This document shows positions 25,650-34,398 of a DNA stretch of 59,150 nt, piece by piece. The position numbers were made by a program, and so were the translations under genes. Each line of letters opens with the position of its first letter. Position 1 is the first letter of the stretch. This DNA is from Henriciella aquimarina (GTDB lineage Bacteria > Pseudomonadota > Alphaproteobacteria > Caulobacterales > Hyphomonadaceae), in the NCBI RefSeq assembly GCF_002088975.1, contig NZ_NCST01000092.1:1-59150 (forward strand), in the 5' to 3' direction. The notes below the pieces were generated by a model. That model ran no database searches and was not told the origin of the DNA. It was given only the letters and a program-made list of their open reading frames with translations.

Positions 25650-27785
25650 ATGAGAGAGGTTCGCTGGTCCGGTCTGCCCGACCATGTCCTTGCGGGGGAG
25701 CTGTCATACCTCGCCGAGCGCAACCATCTGCCGCTCGCCATCATCGGGCCGGGGCCGACGATCAACGATATCGATCCGTCCCATATTCCCGACGAGGTCA
25801 TCCGGTTCCGCATGAACATGTTCTTCACCGAGCCGACACCGCGTTTCGGCGAGCGTGTGGACGGCTATTTCTGGGCCAACGACCTCGACGTTATGTACGA
25901 GCTGATGCAGTCGACCCACGAGAACAAGGTCTATGACTACAAGCTCTTCTTCACGCCGAACGAGATCAGGCCGGAGCGCCCCTCCGGCAAGGCCATTGCC
26001 GACAAGTGCCGGAAGATCCTGCATCCGCGTTATGACCATTGGTGGCTGATCGGGCATCATCCCGACGTCGTGCGCAACATGCTGCTGCGCCCGCTTCCGA
26101 CACAGACATTCCAGGCCGTGGCGACCGCCCTCATCCTTGGCTTCCGGGAGATTCACCTTGTCGGGATCGACATGTACCGCAACAAGGGCCAGCGCTACGC
26201 GCACGACTATTCCGAGGACATCAAGTCCCGGCTTGCCGAGAAGCACAGAAAGCCGGGCTACGAGCCGACCGCGCATTCCGAGCGCCGGGATCTCGCCTTC
26301 CTGTCGCACCTGATGAAGACCTTCCCGGATGCGAAGATATACAATGCGTCCTCGGTATCCCCGCTGAAAGATGTCCTGCCTGATTCGCCGATCATGCATG
26401 GCACGCCGATCGAGGTTCCGAGCGGCCCGATCGTCCCCCGTCCGACAGGTGGCCTGATCGACCCGCAGACTGAAGTGCAACGTCTGAGCGCCGAAGTGGC
26501 GGCCTTGCGGTCAAGCCGGTCGTTCCGGGTGGGGCAGGCCATCTTCAAGCCGGCGGCCAAGATGAAACAGGGCCTGGAAGGCTTGAGAAGCCTTCCAAAA
26601 CGCCGGGAGTCCGACGCAGATCCCGCAAGGGTTCGGGCCAATGGGGTGCCGGCGCCGTCGCTGGACAGCCCGGCGCCCAAAGGGCCGGCGCGGCCTGTCC
26701 TCGCCAAGGCTGGCGCCGCTGCCGCCAGTGCCCTGCCGCCGGCTGTGGCAAAGAAGCCGGTCCTGGCAGCCTCCGAGGTGGAGCTGCTGGCCATCTGTCA
26801 CGAAACCTCGTCGAAGACCGGCGGCTATCGCCCGATCAAGAACTATGTCGAGGAAACGCGGGCGGCCGGGCGCGACACGGTGCTGCTCGACCTTCGAAAG
26901 ACGGATCCCTCGCAGCAGGCGCATGTCCCGTTCCCGAAGGCCAAGAAGACGATCATCAATTCCATTGCCGCCTTCGAGTGGAAGGCGGTGAACGACTTCC
27001 TGGCCGCGAAGCCCGACAATGTCTTCCTCTATCTCCACGAGATGGACTGGATCTTCGAGCGCATCCAGAGAGAACAGCCAGAACTCTACAAGAACATCGT
27101 GAAGGGCGTTCAGTCCTATCCGGTGCTATGTGTCTCGAAGCTGCAGCAGGACTATATCGAGCGGACCTTCTCCCCGCCTTACACGAAGCTGGTCTACAAC
27201 GTCGCCTCCGACGGCAATCTCGATCTCTCAATGGTCCGGAAGGGGCCGGAAGACACAGGCGGCGAGAAGACCATCCTGATGGTGGGCACGATCCAGCGCC
27301 GGAAGGGGCCGGAACTATTCGGCCAGGTCGCCGACCTCGCCAAAGAAAAGGGCCTGCCCTACCGTTTCATCTGGGCCGGTCACCAGACCGAGCCTGTCGG
27401 TGAGCTTTCGGAAAATGTCGAGTGGATTGGCCACCAGCCGGCCGACAAGCTGCAACAGCTTATCCGGCAGGTCGACCGTTTCATGCTCACGTCCTGGGAT
27501 GATCCGTTCCCGCTTTCGTGCCTGGAGGCGCTGAGCTGGGGCGTGCCGATTGTCAGCTATCACTACAGCGGCGTCTGCGAGATCATCGAAGGTATGCCGG
27601 GCTGCGGCGTTTTCCATACCCGTGAGCCCGGCGAGGTCCTGAAAGAGCTCCAGCGTGCAATCGGCGATCCGGCTGATCACATGCGGTTGTTTTTTCATGC
27701 CCGGCCTTTCATCGACTGCAATCACTTTATAAGGTTTCTCGACGAAGCGACGGCCAGTGCGCCGAGTACCCCTGTCATGGCATGA
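25650..27785 (+). CDS. CST-I-like (GT42) sialyltransferase domain fused to a GT4 glycosyltransferase
   Basis: 711 residues. The N-terminal 250 resemble Campylobacter Cst-type alpha-2,3-sialyltransferases: LAIIGPGPTINDIDPSHIP, FRMNMFF, ATALILGFREIHLVGIDMY, and HSERRDLAFLSHL with the conserved His (residue 209). A linker at 288-318 (SRSFRVGQAIFKP) and a Pro/Ala-rich stretch follow. Residues about 375-700 are a GT-B glycosyltransferase of family 4: ILMVGTIQRRKGPELF and DDPFPLSCLEALSWGVPIV, in which the first acid of the EX7E motif is Asp618 and the second is Glu626. The protein could add a nonulosonic acid and a second sugar in succession. It abuts the preceding fusion gene. The acceptor and the exact donor acid are unknown. 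Confidence 0.8.
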   Translation: MREVRWSGLPDHVLAGELSYLAERNHLPLAIIGPGPTINDIDPSHIPDEVIRFRMNMFFTEPTPRFGERVDGYFWANDLDVMYELMQSTHENKVYDYKLFFTPNEIRPERPSGKAIADKCRKILHPRYDHWWLIGHHPDVVRNMLLRPLPTQTFQAVATALILGFREIHLVGIDMYRNKGQRYAHDYSEDIKSRLAEKHRKPGYEPTAHSERRDLAFLSHLMKTFPDAKIYNASSVSPLKDVLPDSPIMHGTPIEVPSGPIVPRPTGGLIDPQTEVQRLSAEVAALRSSRSFRVGQAIFKPAAKMKQGLEGLRSLPKRRESDADPARVRANGVPAPSLDSPAPKGPARPVLAKAGAAAASALPPAVAKKPVLAASEVELLAICHETSSKTGGYRPIKNYVEETRAAGRDTVLLDLRKTDPSQQAHVPFPKAKKTIINSIAAFEWKAVNDFLAAKPDNVFLYLHEMDWIFERIQREQPELYKNIVKGVQSYPVLCVSKLQQDYIERTFSPPYTKLVYNVASDGNLDLSMVRKGPEDTGGEKTILMVGTIQRRKGPELFGQVADLAKEKGLPYRFIWAGHQTEPVGELSENVEWIGHQPADKLQQLIRQVDRFMLTSWDDPFPLSCLEALSWGVPIVSYHYSGVCEIIEGMPGCGVFHTREPGEVLKELQRAIGDPADHMRLFFHARPFIDCNHFIRFLDEATASAPSTPVMA

Positions 27786-27851
27786 ACCGTCAAGCGGGTT
27801 GGGGCCAACCACTCTCAATGTTTCATGATATACGCCGAAGGAGGCGAGTGA

Positions 27852-29393
27852 ATGGCGAAGATCCTCTTCATCAACCCCAACAAATGGGGCCGAGGCATCA
27901 CGGCGATCTGGATTCCGGCCCATGCCGGCCTGCTCCGGGAGAAGGGACACGAGGTCGAACTGTTCGACGCCACCTTCTATACCGAGTGGACCGTGGATGA
28001 GATCGGCTACAATACCCAGAACGGCCAGTACAAGCCGACCGACTACAAGAGCCACATCACCTATAATGATGGCTCGGTGGTCGAAGACCTCAAGGCGAAG
28101 GTCGCGGAGTTCAAGCCGGACATCATCTTCTGGTCGGCCATCTCTTCCCACATCCACGGGGAAGGCGAGTATGTGAACATCCAGTACGGCTATGAACTGG
28201 CCGAACTGTTCAAGGACGATGCGCTCCTGGTGACGGCGGGCCTGCAGGCCACGGCCGCGCCGAAGGATGTGCTCTCAGGGCTGTCGGCCATCGACATCCT
28301 GATCCGCGGCGAGTCCGAGAAGGCGCTCGGCGAGATTGCCGACGCGATCGATGCCAAGAAGAACAGTTTCGAGGCGATCAACGGCCTCGCGATCAATGGA
28401 CCGGAAGAGGTCAAGACGACCCCGCCCCAGCCCATCCTGCGCGACCTCGATGAACTGCCGGCCTACGACTATTCGCTGTTCGAGCCGCAGACCTTCTGGC
28501 GCGCCTATAATGGCGAGGTGGTGAAGGCCGTCGATTATGAGATGTCGCGTGGCTGCATCTATGCCTGCGAGTATTGTGTCGAGACCGTGATCCAGAGCTA
28601 TTACGGCTTCGACAAGACGACGCGGTCCGGGGCCATCCAGCGCGCGCCGGAATACCTGCGCAGCAAGTCGCCGCAGCGGATCATGGAAGAGATGACGCGC
28701 CTGCACAAGGAGCAGGGCGTCACGCTTTTCCGCTGCCAGGATACCAACTTCCTGACGATCACGCGCTCGACGCTGACCGAGCTGGCCGAGCTGATGGATG
28801 CCAGCGATCTCGACATCAAGCTCTATATCGAGACGCGTCCCGAAGGCATCAACGAGAAGACGATCGACCTGCTGAAGAAGCTCAAGGTCGATGGCATCGG
28901 CATGGGCGTCGAGCTGTCCACGCAGGATTTCCGCGAAGACAAGCTGCGCCGTTTCGCCTCGCAGGACCGCATCATCAAGGCGTTCCAGGTCCTCAAGGAG
29001 GCCGGCATCAAGCGCACCTCCTACAACATTATCGGCCTGCCGGATGCTGACGAAGAATCCATCAAGAGCACGATCGAGTTCAATCGCCTGATTGATCCGG
29101 ACAATGTGACGGTGGCCTTCTATTCGCCCTATCAGGGCACGGCCCAGCAGAAGAAGGGCAACGAGCTCGGCTATTTCGACGAGTACGAATTCCACGTCGA
29201 CGGCCAGCTGCGCACGATGAGCCACGACACGCTGGTCGATCCCGACACGCTTTGCTTCTACAAGGCGAAGTTCAAGGATCTCGTCGAGCATGGTCTGGAC
29301 GACCTCGAGGCCATGAAGGCGGAGTATTTCCGCGAGCAGGCCGCGCAGGACGGCGGCGTCGGCGCTTCCACGCCGAAACGTGTGAGCGCATAG
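27852..29393 (+). CDS. B12-binding-type radical SAM protein
   Basis: 513 residues. Residues 1-165 form a cobalamin-binding-like Rossmann domain (ILFINPNKWGRGITAIWIPAHAGLLREKGHEVELFDA). The radical SAM domain follows, with the 4Fe-4S motif C235-x3-C239-x2-C242 (SRGCIYACEYC), then VTLFRCQDTNFL and SYNIIGLPDADEESIKSTIEF. Such enzymes do methylations, rearrangements and other radical reactions. A DxHxxG-type cobalamin motif is not obvious, so B12 dependence is unproven. It lies between the sialyltransferase fusion (66-base gap) and an aldo/keto reductase (12-base gap), which suggests a job in sugar or precursor modification. Confidence 0.85.
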   Translation: MAKILFINPNKWGRGITAIWIPAHAGLLREKGHEVELFDATFYTEWTVDEIGYNTQNGQYKPTDYKSHITYNDGSVVEDLKAKVAEFKPDIIFWSAISSHIHGEGEYVNIQYGYELAELFKDDALLVTAGLQATAAPKDVLSGLSAIDILIRGESEKALGEIADAIDAKKNSFEAINGLAINGPEEVKTTPPQPILRDLDELPAYDYSLFEPQTFWRAYNGEVVKAVDYEMSRGCIYACEYCVETVIQSYYGFDKTTRSGAIQRAPEYLRSKSPQRIMEEMTRLHKEQGVTLFRCQDTNFLTITRSTLTELAELMDASDLDIKLYIETRPEGINEKTIDLLKKLKVDGIGMGVELSTQDFREDKLRRFASQDRIIKAFQVLKEAGIKRTSYNIIGLPDADEESIKSTIEFNRLIDPDNVTVAFYSPYQGTAQQKKGNELGYFDEYEFHVDGQLRTMSHDTLVDPDTLCFYKAKFKDLVEHGLDDLEAMKAEYFREQAAQDGGVGASTPKRVSA

Positions 29394-29405
29394 GGACCAG
29401 TTTCG

Positions 29406-30314
29406 ATGACATTGACGAACAAGATCGTGATCGGCACCTGGCCGCTGAGTGGTGATTTCGGCGTACGCTCCCTGGCCGATATCGAGACCTGCATCACCCG
29501 GGCCATGGATGCCGGGATCCGCAGTTTCGACACGGCGCCCAATTACGGCCTCGGCTTCGCCGAAAGCGCGCTGGGCATGGTTCTGGCCGGCGAGGACGAC
29601 GTGCAGGTCTTCACCAAGTGCGGGAACGTGCCTTTCGTGGGCAAGGATTTCTCGCCGGACGCGCTGGAAGCCTCCATCGGCAATTCGCTGAAACGCCTGA
29701 AGCGCGATAGCATCGAAGGCGTCTTCCTGCACAATCCGCGGACCGAGGTCGAGGATTACGAGCCCGTGATCGAGCGTCTCGAGGCGCTGAAGGCAAACGG
29801 CGTCGTCAACCAGATCGGCCTCAGTGGTGCGAAGGGATATGACTATTCCGCCGTGCCGGAAGGTCGGCTGGACATGTTCCAGCAGGATGCCAACCTGCTC
29901 TATCTCAAGGAGGCCGATGGCGCACGGCCGCGCTTCAGGACCTTCTTTGCCCGCTCGCCGCTGGCGACCGGGATGCTGTCGGGCCGGCTGTCGGAAAACT
30001 CGACCTTCCCGCCGGACGATCACCGTTCGGGGTGGCTGAAGGGCGAGCGCCTGTCTTCTATCGTCAAGCGTGTGGAAGCCATTGAGAGCGTCCTGCCGGA
30101 CGGCATGAGCGTGCCGTCTGCGGCCCGGCGCTTCCTGATGCACCATCCTTCCATTGACCGCGTCATCTGCGGCGTTGGCCGCCCGGAACACCTGGGCGGC
30201 CTTATCGAGGATGCTTCGGCCGGCCCGCTGCCGGAAGAGGTGATCAACGCCCTGGTGGCCCTGCACGACCGTGACTTTGATCGGCCGGCCGGGGAGGCGG
30301 GGCTTGGCTACTGA
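29406..30314 (+). CDS. Aldo/keto reductase
   Basis: 302 residues of the AKR TIM-barrel family. FDTAPNYGLGFAESALG holds the Asp and Tyr of the catalytic tetrad, VFTKCGNVPF the Lys, and GVFLHNPR the His. The C-terminal VICGVGRPEHL is an NAD(P)-phosphate-binding-like segment. It probably reduces or oxidises a sugar or keto-sugar with NADP(H). Tightly placed after the radical SAM gene, its end overlaps the start of the ABC permease gene, so it is part of one operon. The substrate is not deducible. Confidence 0.88.
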   Translation: MTLTNKIVIGTWPLSGDFGVRSLADIETCITRAMDAGIRSFDTAPNYGLGFAESALGMVLAGEDDVQVFTKCGNVPFVGKDFSPDALEASIGNSLKRLKRDSIEGVFLHNPRTEVEDYEPVIERLEALKANGVVNQIGLSGAKGYDYSAVPEGRLDMFQQDANLLYLKEADGARPRFRTFFARSPLATGMLSGRLSENSTFPPDDHRSGWLKGERLSSIVKRVEAIESVLPDGMSVPSAARRFLMHHPSIDRVICGVGRPEHLGGLIEDASAGPLPEEVINALVALHDRDFDRPAGEAGLGY

Positions 30315-31209
30315 TCTTTCCGCGGACAAGGAAGAGCGGGGCCGGGAAGACGCGGCCAAGGCCCGGTCCGGGCGCTCCATTGTCTACAGTCCGGGCTATC
30401 GGGCCCGCAGCGGCCCGATAGAGGCGATTTCCGCCTATGCGCGGGAAATCCGGCGCGACCGCTGGCAGGTCTGGATGAACTTCCTCAGGAAGTTCAAATC
30501 CTCCTACAGCACGACCTTTGCCGGCATGTTCTGGGCCTTTGCCCTGCCACTCGTGCCGATCGGCGCCTATACGCTGCTGGCGACCATGCGGGTGGTGTCG
30601 ACGACCGATGACATGTCGCACCTGGTCTATATCGCCCTCGGGGTGACGCTGTATGCCTATGTCACCGCGCCGATCGAGCAGACCATGGCTGCGCTCAAGA
30701 GCGACAAGGCGCTGCTGTCCTCGACCCATATCGGTGTGTTCTCCGTCATTCTCGGACGGTTCGGTACGGTCGTGTTCGAGACGCTGGTCCGCCTTGGCCT
30801 GATCGCGATCCTGATGGTGTTCTTCGGAGGGTATCCGACGCACTGGTGGTCGGCAGCCTTCCTTCCGCTGCTGGGCGTGGTCTTCCTGTCATCGCTCGGC
30901 GTCGGCCTGCTACTGGCGATTTTCAATGCGGTGGCGGCCGACGTGGAGAAGGTGGTCAGCGTTATCCTGCGGTTCGGGGTCTTCTTTTCGGCGGTCTTCT
31001 TTCCCATGCCGCAGGGCGGGCTCTCCGGCCAGTTGACCGATTTCAACCCGATCCACACCTATGTGAACGGGCTCAGGACCCTGCTCGTCAAAGGCTATCT
31101 GCCGGATCCTGCCGTCATGGCCTGGACCGGAGGCCTTGGCATGGTGATCTTTCTTGTGGCGATTACCCTTTTCTACAGGGCCGAGCCGCATCTGCGAGCC
31201 TCGGGATAG
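30304..31209 (+). CDS. ABC-2 type polysaccharide export permease (Wzm/KpsM family)
   Basis: About 301 residues. A cytoplasmic N-terminus (IEAISAYAREIRRDRWQVWMNFLRKFKSSYSTTFAG) leads into six predicted membrane helices, as in Wzm/KpsM-type exporters of O-antigen or capsule. The start is inferred as TTG 30304 because GGGGAGG lies 6-12 bases upstream; it overlaps the preceding stop. The helix MFWAFALPLVPIGAYTLLATM corresponds to the first membrane segment. It pairs with the ATPase gene nine bases downstream and should move a lipid-linked glycan across the inner membrane. Confidence 0.87.
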   Translation: MATDLSADKEERGREDAAKARSGRSIVYSPGYRARSGPIEAISAYAREIRRDRWQVWMNFLRKFKSSYSTTFAGMFWAFALPLVPIGAYTLLATMRVVSTTDDMSHLVYIALGVTLYAYVTAPIEQTMAALKSDKALLSSTHIGVFSVILGRFGTVVFETLVRLGLIAILMVFFGGYPTHWWSAAFLPLLGVVFLSSLGVGLLLAIFNAVAADVEKVVSVILRFGVFFSAVFFPMPQGGLSGQLTDFNPIHTYVNGLRTLLVKGYLPDPAVMAWTGGLGMVIFLVAITLFYRAEPHLRASG

Positions 31210-31218
31210 GCGGGCGCC

Positions 31219-32559
31219 ATGACCGAAGCATCGAACGACGTCATTCTGAAGGCCTCCGGAGTCTACAAGAAATTCGGGCGCAGCAACCTCGTCGCCCGGC
31301 GCCAGCTAGCGGCACGCCTCGGGGCTGTCCTGACGGGCCGGTCTGCCCGGCACAAGCGTATCCGGACAGGGGATTTCTGGTCGCTCCAGGACATCAATCT
31401 CGAAGTGCAACGCGGTGAGGTTCTCGGGGTGATCGGACTCAACGGGGCGGGCAAGAGCACGCTGCTCAGGGTCCTCTATGGCCTGATGGCACCGGACCTC
31501 GGCGAGATCGAGGTGAATGGTGAGACCGGCGCGCTGATCGAACTGGGGGCCGGGTTCGAGACAAGCCTCTCGGGCCGGGAGAACGTCTTCATCAAGGGGG
31601 CCCTGATGGGCCGGTCGCGGCGCGAGATGGAAGAGATGTTCCCGGCCATTCACAAGTTTTCCGAGCTCGGGGACTTCATCAATTCGCCGATCTCCGGCTA
31701 TTCCTCCGGCATGCGCCTGCGGTTGGCCTTTGCCATCGCATCGACCATAACACCGGATCTCCTTCTGCTCGACGAGATCGTTTCGGTGGGTGATTTTAGC
31801 TTCAAACAGAAATGCCGAAGCCGCCTCAATGAGATGTCGGAACGCGCCGGCGTCGTCTTTGCCTCGCATTCGATGAGCGACATCCGGTCGATGTGCACCA
31901 AGGCCATCGTGCTCCAGAAGGGCCAGATCATGTTCCGTGGCGAACCCGATCTCGCCATCGACTTCTATACCGACATGCAGGCGCAGATCGAATCCAAGCG
32001 CGTCGCCCCGGCTCGCAAGGAACCGGAAAAGGCGCCCCCGAAAGAGCCCGCGAAAGCGGCTTCGCCGGCGAAGACGCCCGACAGTCCCGAAGCCAACATC
32101 ATCAAGGACACACGTTTTGGCGTGATCGCGATGGACCGCAAGAAGGTCTCGCGCGCCGACCATTACTGGAAAATGGATGGCAAGCCCGCCAACGTCCTCG
32201 ATACGTGCAAGCCGGCCTCCTTCCATTTCGAGATCGAATGCCTGGAGACCATCCAGGATATCGAGATCGGCCTGATGATCTGGGATGAAAAGGGCAACAA
32301 GCTCGCCCCGATCACGACCGAGTTCGTCCAGCCCGACCGCCTGCGGGAGGCCTCCGGCAAGGTAAAGGGCGAAGTTTCCCTGCCCCAGTTCTCGCTGGTG
32401 CCCGGCCGCTATGTCACCACGATTGCCATTTCCGAAAAGGGTCTGCTCCTCTACCGGAATGTCCTTGAGGAAATCAGCGTCGTTTCGAGCGCACGCTCCA
32501 TCGGCGTGGTGCGCCTGCCTGCGGAATGGAAATTCGGAGACGACGCCGACGTCGCCTGA
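31219..32559 (+). CDS. Polysaccharide export ABC ATPase with C-terminal glycan-binding-like domain (Wzt type)
   Basis: 446 residues. The nucleotide-binding domain has Walker A GLNGAGKS (73-80), signature YSSGM (161-165), Walker B LLLLDE (181-186) and the switch His in SHSM. A Pro/Lys-rich linker (about 255-295) is followed by a C-terminal beta domain (about 300-440) of the Wzt carbohydrate-binding type. In Wzt systems that domain recognises the non-reducing end cap of the finished glycan before export, so chain-end modification by the methyltransferase or sialyltransferase genes is plausible. It is translated directly after the permease and is the last gene of this + strand operon. Confidence 0.9.
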   Translation: MTEASNDVILKASGVYKKFGRSNLVARRQLAARLGAVLTGRSARHKRIRTGDFWSLQDINLEVQRGEVLGVIGLNGAGKSTLLRVLYGLMAPDLGEIEVNGETGALIELGAGFETSLSGRENVFIKGALMGRSRREMEEMFPAIHKFSELGDFINSPISGYSSGMRLRLAFAIASTITPDLLLLDEIVSVGDFSFKQKCRSRLNEMSERAGVVFASHSMSDIRSMCTKAIVLQKGQIMFRGEPDLAIDFYTDMQAQIESKRVAPARKEPEKAPPKEPAKAASPAKTPDSPEANIIKDTRFGVIAMDRKKVSRADHYWKMDGKPANVLDTCKPASFHFEIECLETIQDIEIGLMIWDEKGNKLAPITTEFVQPDRLREASGKVKGEVSLPQFSLVPGRYVTTIAISEKGLLLYRNVLEEISVVSSARSIGVVRLPAEWKFGDDADVA

Positions 32560-32577
32560 TGACGACCGGCCTCCTGC

Positions 32578-33321
32578 TCAGGCCTGATCGTATCCGAAGC
32601 GCTTCAGCGCGTCCTTTTCCAGCTCGAGCATCTTCTCGACCTGTCGTTCAGACCAGTCGGTCCGCAGGGTCTGGGACTGGTTTTCATGTTTTTCGCCGGG
32701 CGGCCGTTTCAGCCCGTATTGCTCGCACAGCGATCCGAACCCGGCATACAGGTTTTCCATTTTCAGAACATGGTCGACGGCGAATGTCCCGGAGCTCTGG
32801 CCGAAATACTCATCGTACATGCTGGAAACGAAGCCCGGCTGGTGGCTGATCACATTGTCGATAAAGGTGCTGAAGGAGGGGGCATGGCAGGGCGCGATGC
32901 GCCGCAGCGGATGCCAGACCCCTTCGCCGATCCATGTGTCGAAGTTCGGCCGGCCGTCCGCGTCCAGCGTCTCTTCCCGGTCCGTGACTTTCGGGCTCAA
33001 CAGGTAGCGCCACCAGGATTCATACCATGTCAGCGGGTGCCGGACCGTTGCAAAGGAGACGTCGTAAACGTCGTCCACTTCATGTAGGCGGCAGTGCTTG
33101 ATGTCGGATTTCGCATTGAGGCGGGCGGTCGCGACACATCCCGGATAGGCCGAGCGCCAGAGATGCGCCGCACTCGTGCCGCCGCATTTGGGAATATGCA
33201 GGAAATAGAGAATGGCCGGGCGGTTCGCCTGCCGCCGGGCCTGGGCCTCCTGCATGCGCAGGTCCCGTGGGAGCTCGCGCGAGGTTTTCAGGCTTTCGAT
33301 ATCGGTGACGAAGAGGGGCAT
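32578..33321 (-). CDS. PAPS-dependent sulfotransferase family protein
   Basis: 247 residues. The 5'-phosphosulfate-binding loop is LHIPKCGGTS (41-50), and a 3'-phosphate site appears as VRHPLTWYESWWRY (Arg94 and Ser102). This is the layout of carbohydrate sulfotransferases. Residues between 105 and 240 are less conserved. It would move sulfate from PAPS to a sugar hydroxyl, and the genes for PAPS synthesis (cysD, cysNC) and PAP disposal (cysQ) are 12-17 kb upstream. Start ATG 33321 follows GGAGGA by six bases. It is convergent with the Wzt gene and separated from neuB by an intrinsic terminator, so it has its own promoter. Confidence 0.8.
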   Translation of the reverse strand: MPLFVTDIESLKTSRELPRDLRMQEAQARRQANRPAILYFLHIPKCGGTSAAHLWRSAYPGCVATARLNAKSDIKHCRLHEVDDVYDVSFATVRHPLTWYESWWRYLLSPKVTDREETLDADGRPNFDTWIGEGVWHPLRRIAPCHAPSFSTFIDNVISHQPGFVSSMYDEYFGQSSGTFAVDHVLKMENLYAGFGSLCEQYGLKRPPGEKHENQSQTLRTDWSERQVEKMLELEKDALKRFGYDQA

Positions 33322-33380
33322 GCGGGTCCTCCGTGAAAATCAGGCGTCGGGCCTCTGGCTCACTGTACAGGCAGGAATGC

Positions 33381-33413
33381 AAAAAGAGCCGGTCAGAAGG
33401 GCTGACCGGCTCT
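33381..33413 (-). terminator. Intrinsic terminator downstream of the NeuB-like gene
   Basis: Eleven-base perfect arms GAGCCGGTCAG (33386-33396) and CTGACCGGCTC (33402-33412) flank a five-base loop. On the minus strand the stem is followed by TTTTT (33381-33385). It lies 28 bases after the stop of the NeuB-like gene and so ends that transcription unit. Confidence 0.85.
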
Positions 33414-33440
33414 CGAAGGCGGATGGATCCGCGGAAAGCA

Positions 33441-34328
33441 TCAAACCGAAGCCGGTTCGCCCCATTTCAGCTTGCGGCGCGTCTCGATCTCGATAGGCAG
33501 AAGCTCTTCGGCCTTGTAGGTCATGCCGTCGGCGACAAGGTGAAGGTCGCGAACCAGCTTGCGCAGACCGTCGGGCTCGAGCGAGGCGGCGTGGTCGGTG
33601 CCCTTCCAAGTGCGGTCGAGCGTATAGTGGCGTTCGATCCATTCCGCGCCGAGCGTGTAGGCGGCGACATCGAGGGCGATGCCGAGATGGTGGCCGGAAA
33701 AGCCGATGGCTTCCACCCGGTCATCGAACTTATTCTTCAGGCGCGTGATTTCGAAAAGGGCAGTCTGGTCCGCCGGGACCGGATAACCGGACGTGCAGGC
33801 GTAGAGGAGAAGATCCTTGTTGCGGCCTTTCTTCTCGAAGAGCTGGACGATGTCCTCTTCTTCTTTCTGCGTCGTCATGCCAAGCGAAAGCTGGATCTTG
33901 CCCTTGAACTCATCGCACAGGACGCCGAGCATTTCGAAATGGAGGTTGGAGGCGGACGGGACTTTCAGGAATTCGGGCTGGAGAGACGCCATTTCGCGCG
34001 CCGAGGTGACATCCCAGACCGAGGTCGAATAGCCGATGCCGGTTTCCGCGCAATGGTCCATCAGCTCCCTGTGCTGGTCCACGGTGAATTCGAGATACTC
34101 ACGGTGGGCCCCGTAAGTGTCGCCATACGCGTTGCTCGGCACGGGGTGGGGCGCATCATACTGGTCGGGCGGAAGCAACTCCCGGTTGTTCCGCTTCTGG
34201 AATTTCACGAAATCTGCGCCACAAAACACTTTGGCGATGGAAATCATTTCCTTGGCGATTTTTATATCGCCTTTGTGATTACAGCCGATTTCGGCGACTA
34301 CCTTTGGGGCTTGCACATCGCGCTCCAT
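33441..34328 (-). CDS. neuB: NeuB-family nonulosonic acid synthase, lacking the C-terminal SAF domain
   Basis: 295 residues covering only the TIM barrel. Characteristic segments are VVAEIGCNHKGDIKIAKEMI, GADFVKFQKRN, GYSTSVWD, LSLGMTTQKEEED, LYACTSGYP and IGFSGHHLGIALDVAAYTLGAEWIERHYTLDR. The family condenses phosphoenolpyruvate with an N-acetylated hexose to form sialic, legionaminic or pseudaminic acids. Typical NeuB proteins are about 340 residues with an antifreeze-like C-terminal domain, which is absent here. The start ATG 34328 matches the family N-terminus. It follows a GT-B gene by 70 bases on the same strand. With the NeuA-HAD gene it should feed the CST-I-like transferase. Confidence 0.85.
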   Translation of the reverse strand: MERDVQAPKVVAEIGCNHKGDIKIAKEMISIAKVFCGADFVKFQKRNNRELLPPDQYDAPHPVPSNAYGDTYGAHREYLEFTVDQHRELMDHCAETGIGYSTSVWDVTSAREMASLQPEFLKVPSASNLHFEMLGVLCDEFKGKIQLSLGMTTQKEEEDIVQLFEKKGRNKDLLLYACTSGYPVPADQTALFEITRLKNKFDDRVEAIGFSGHHLGIALDVAAYTLGAEWIERHYTLDRTWKGTDHAASLEPDGLRKLVRDLHLVADGMTYKAEELLPIEIETRRKLKWGEPASV

Positions 34329-34398
34329 ATTGTTCTCAGACTTTACTCCGATATCCCAAGTCGGGTGACGGATACAACCATACAATGCCGTCATCTAG

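Noticed and set aside
28275-30380. 701-codon open frame on the minus strand
   Set aside because: Antisense to the radical SAM and aldo/keto reductase genes; no domain pattern.
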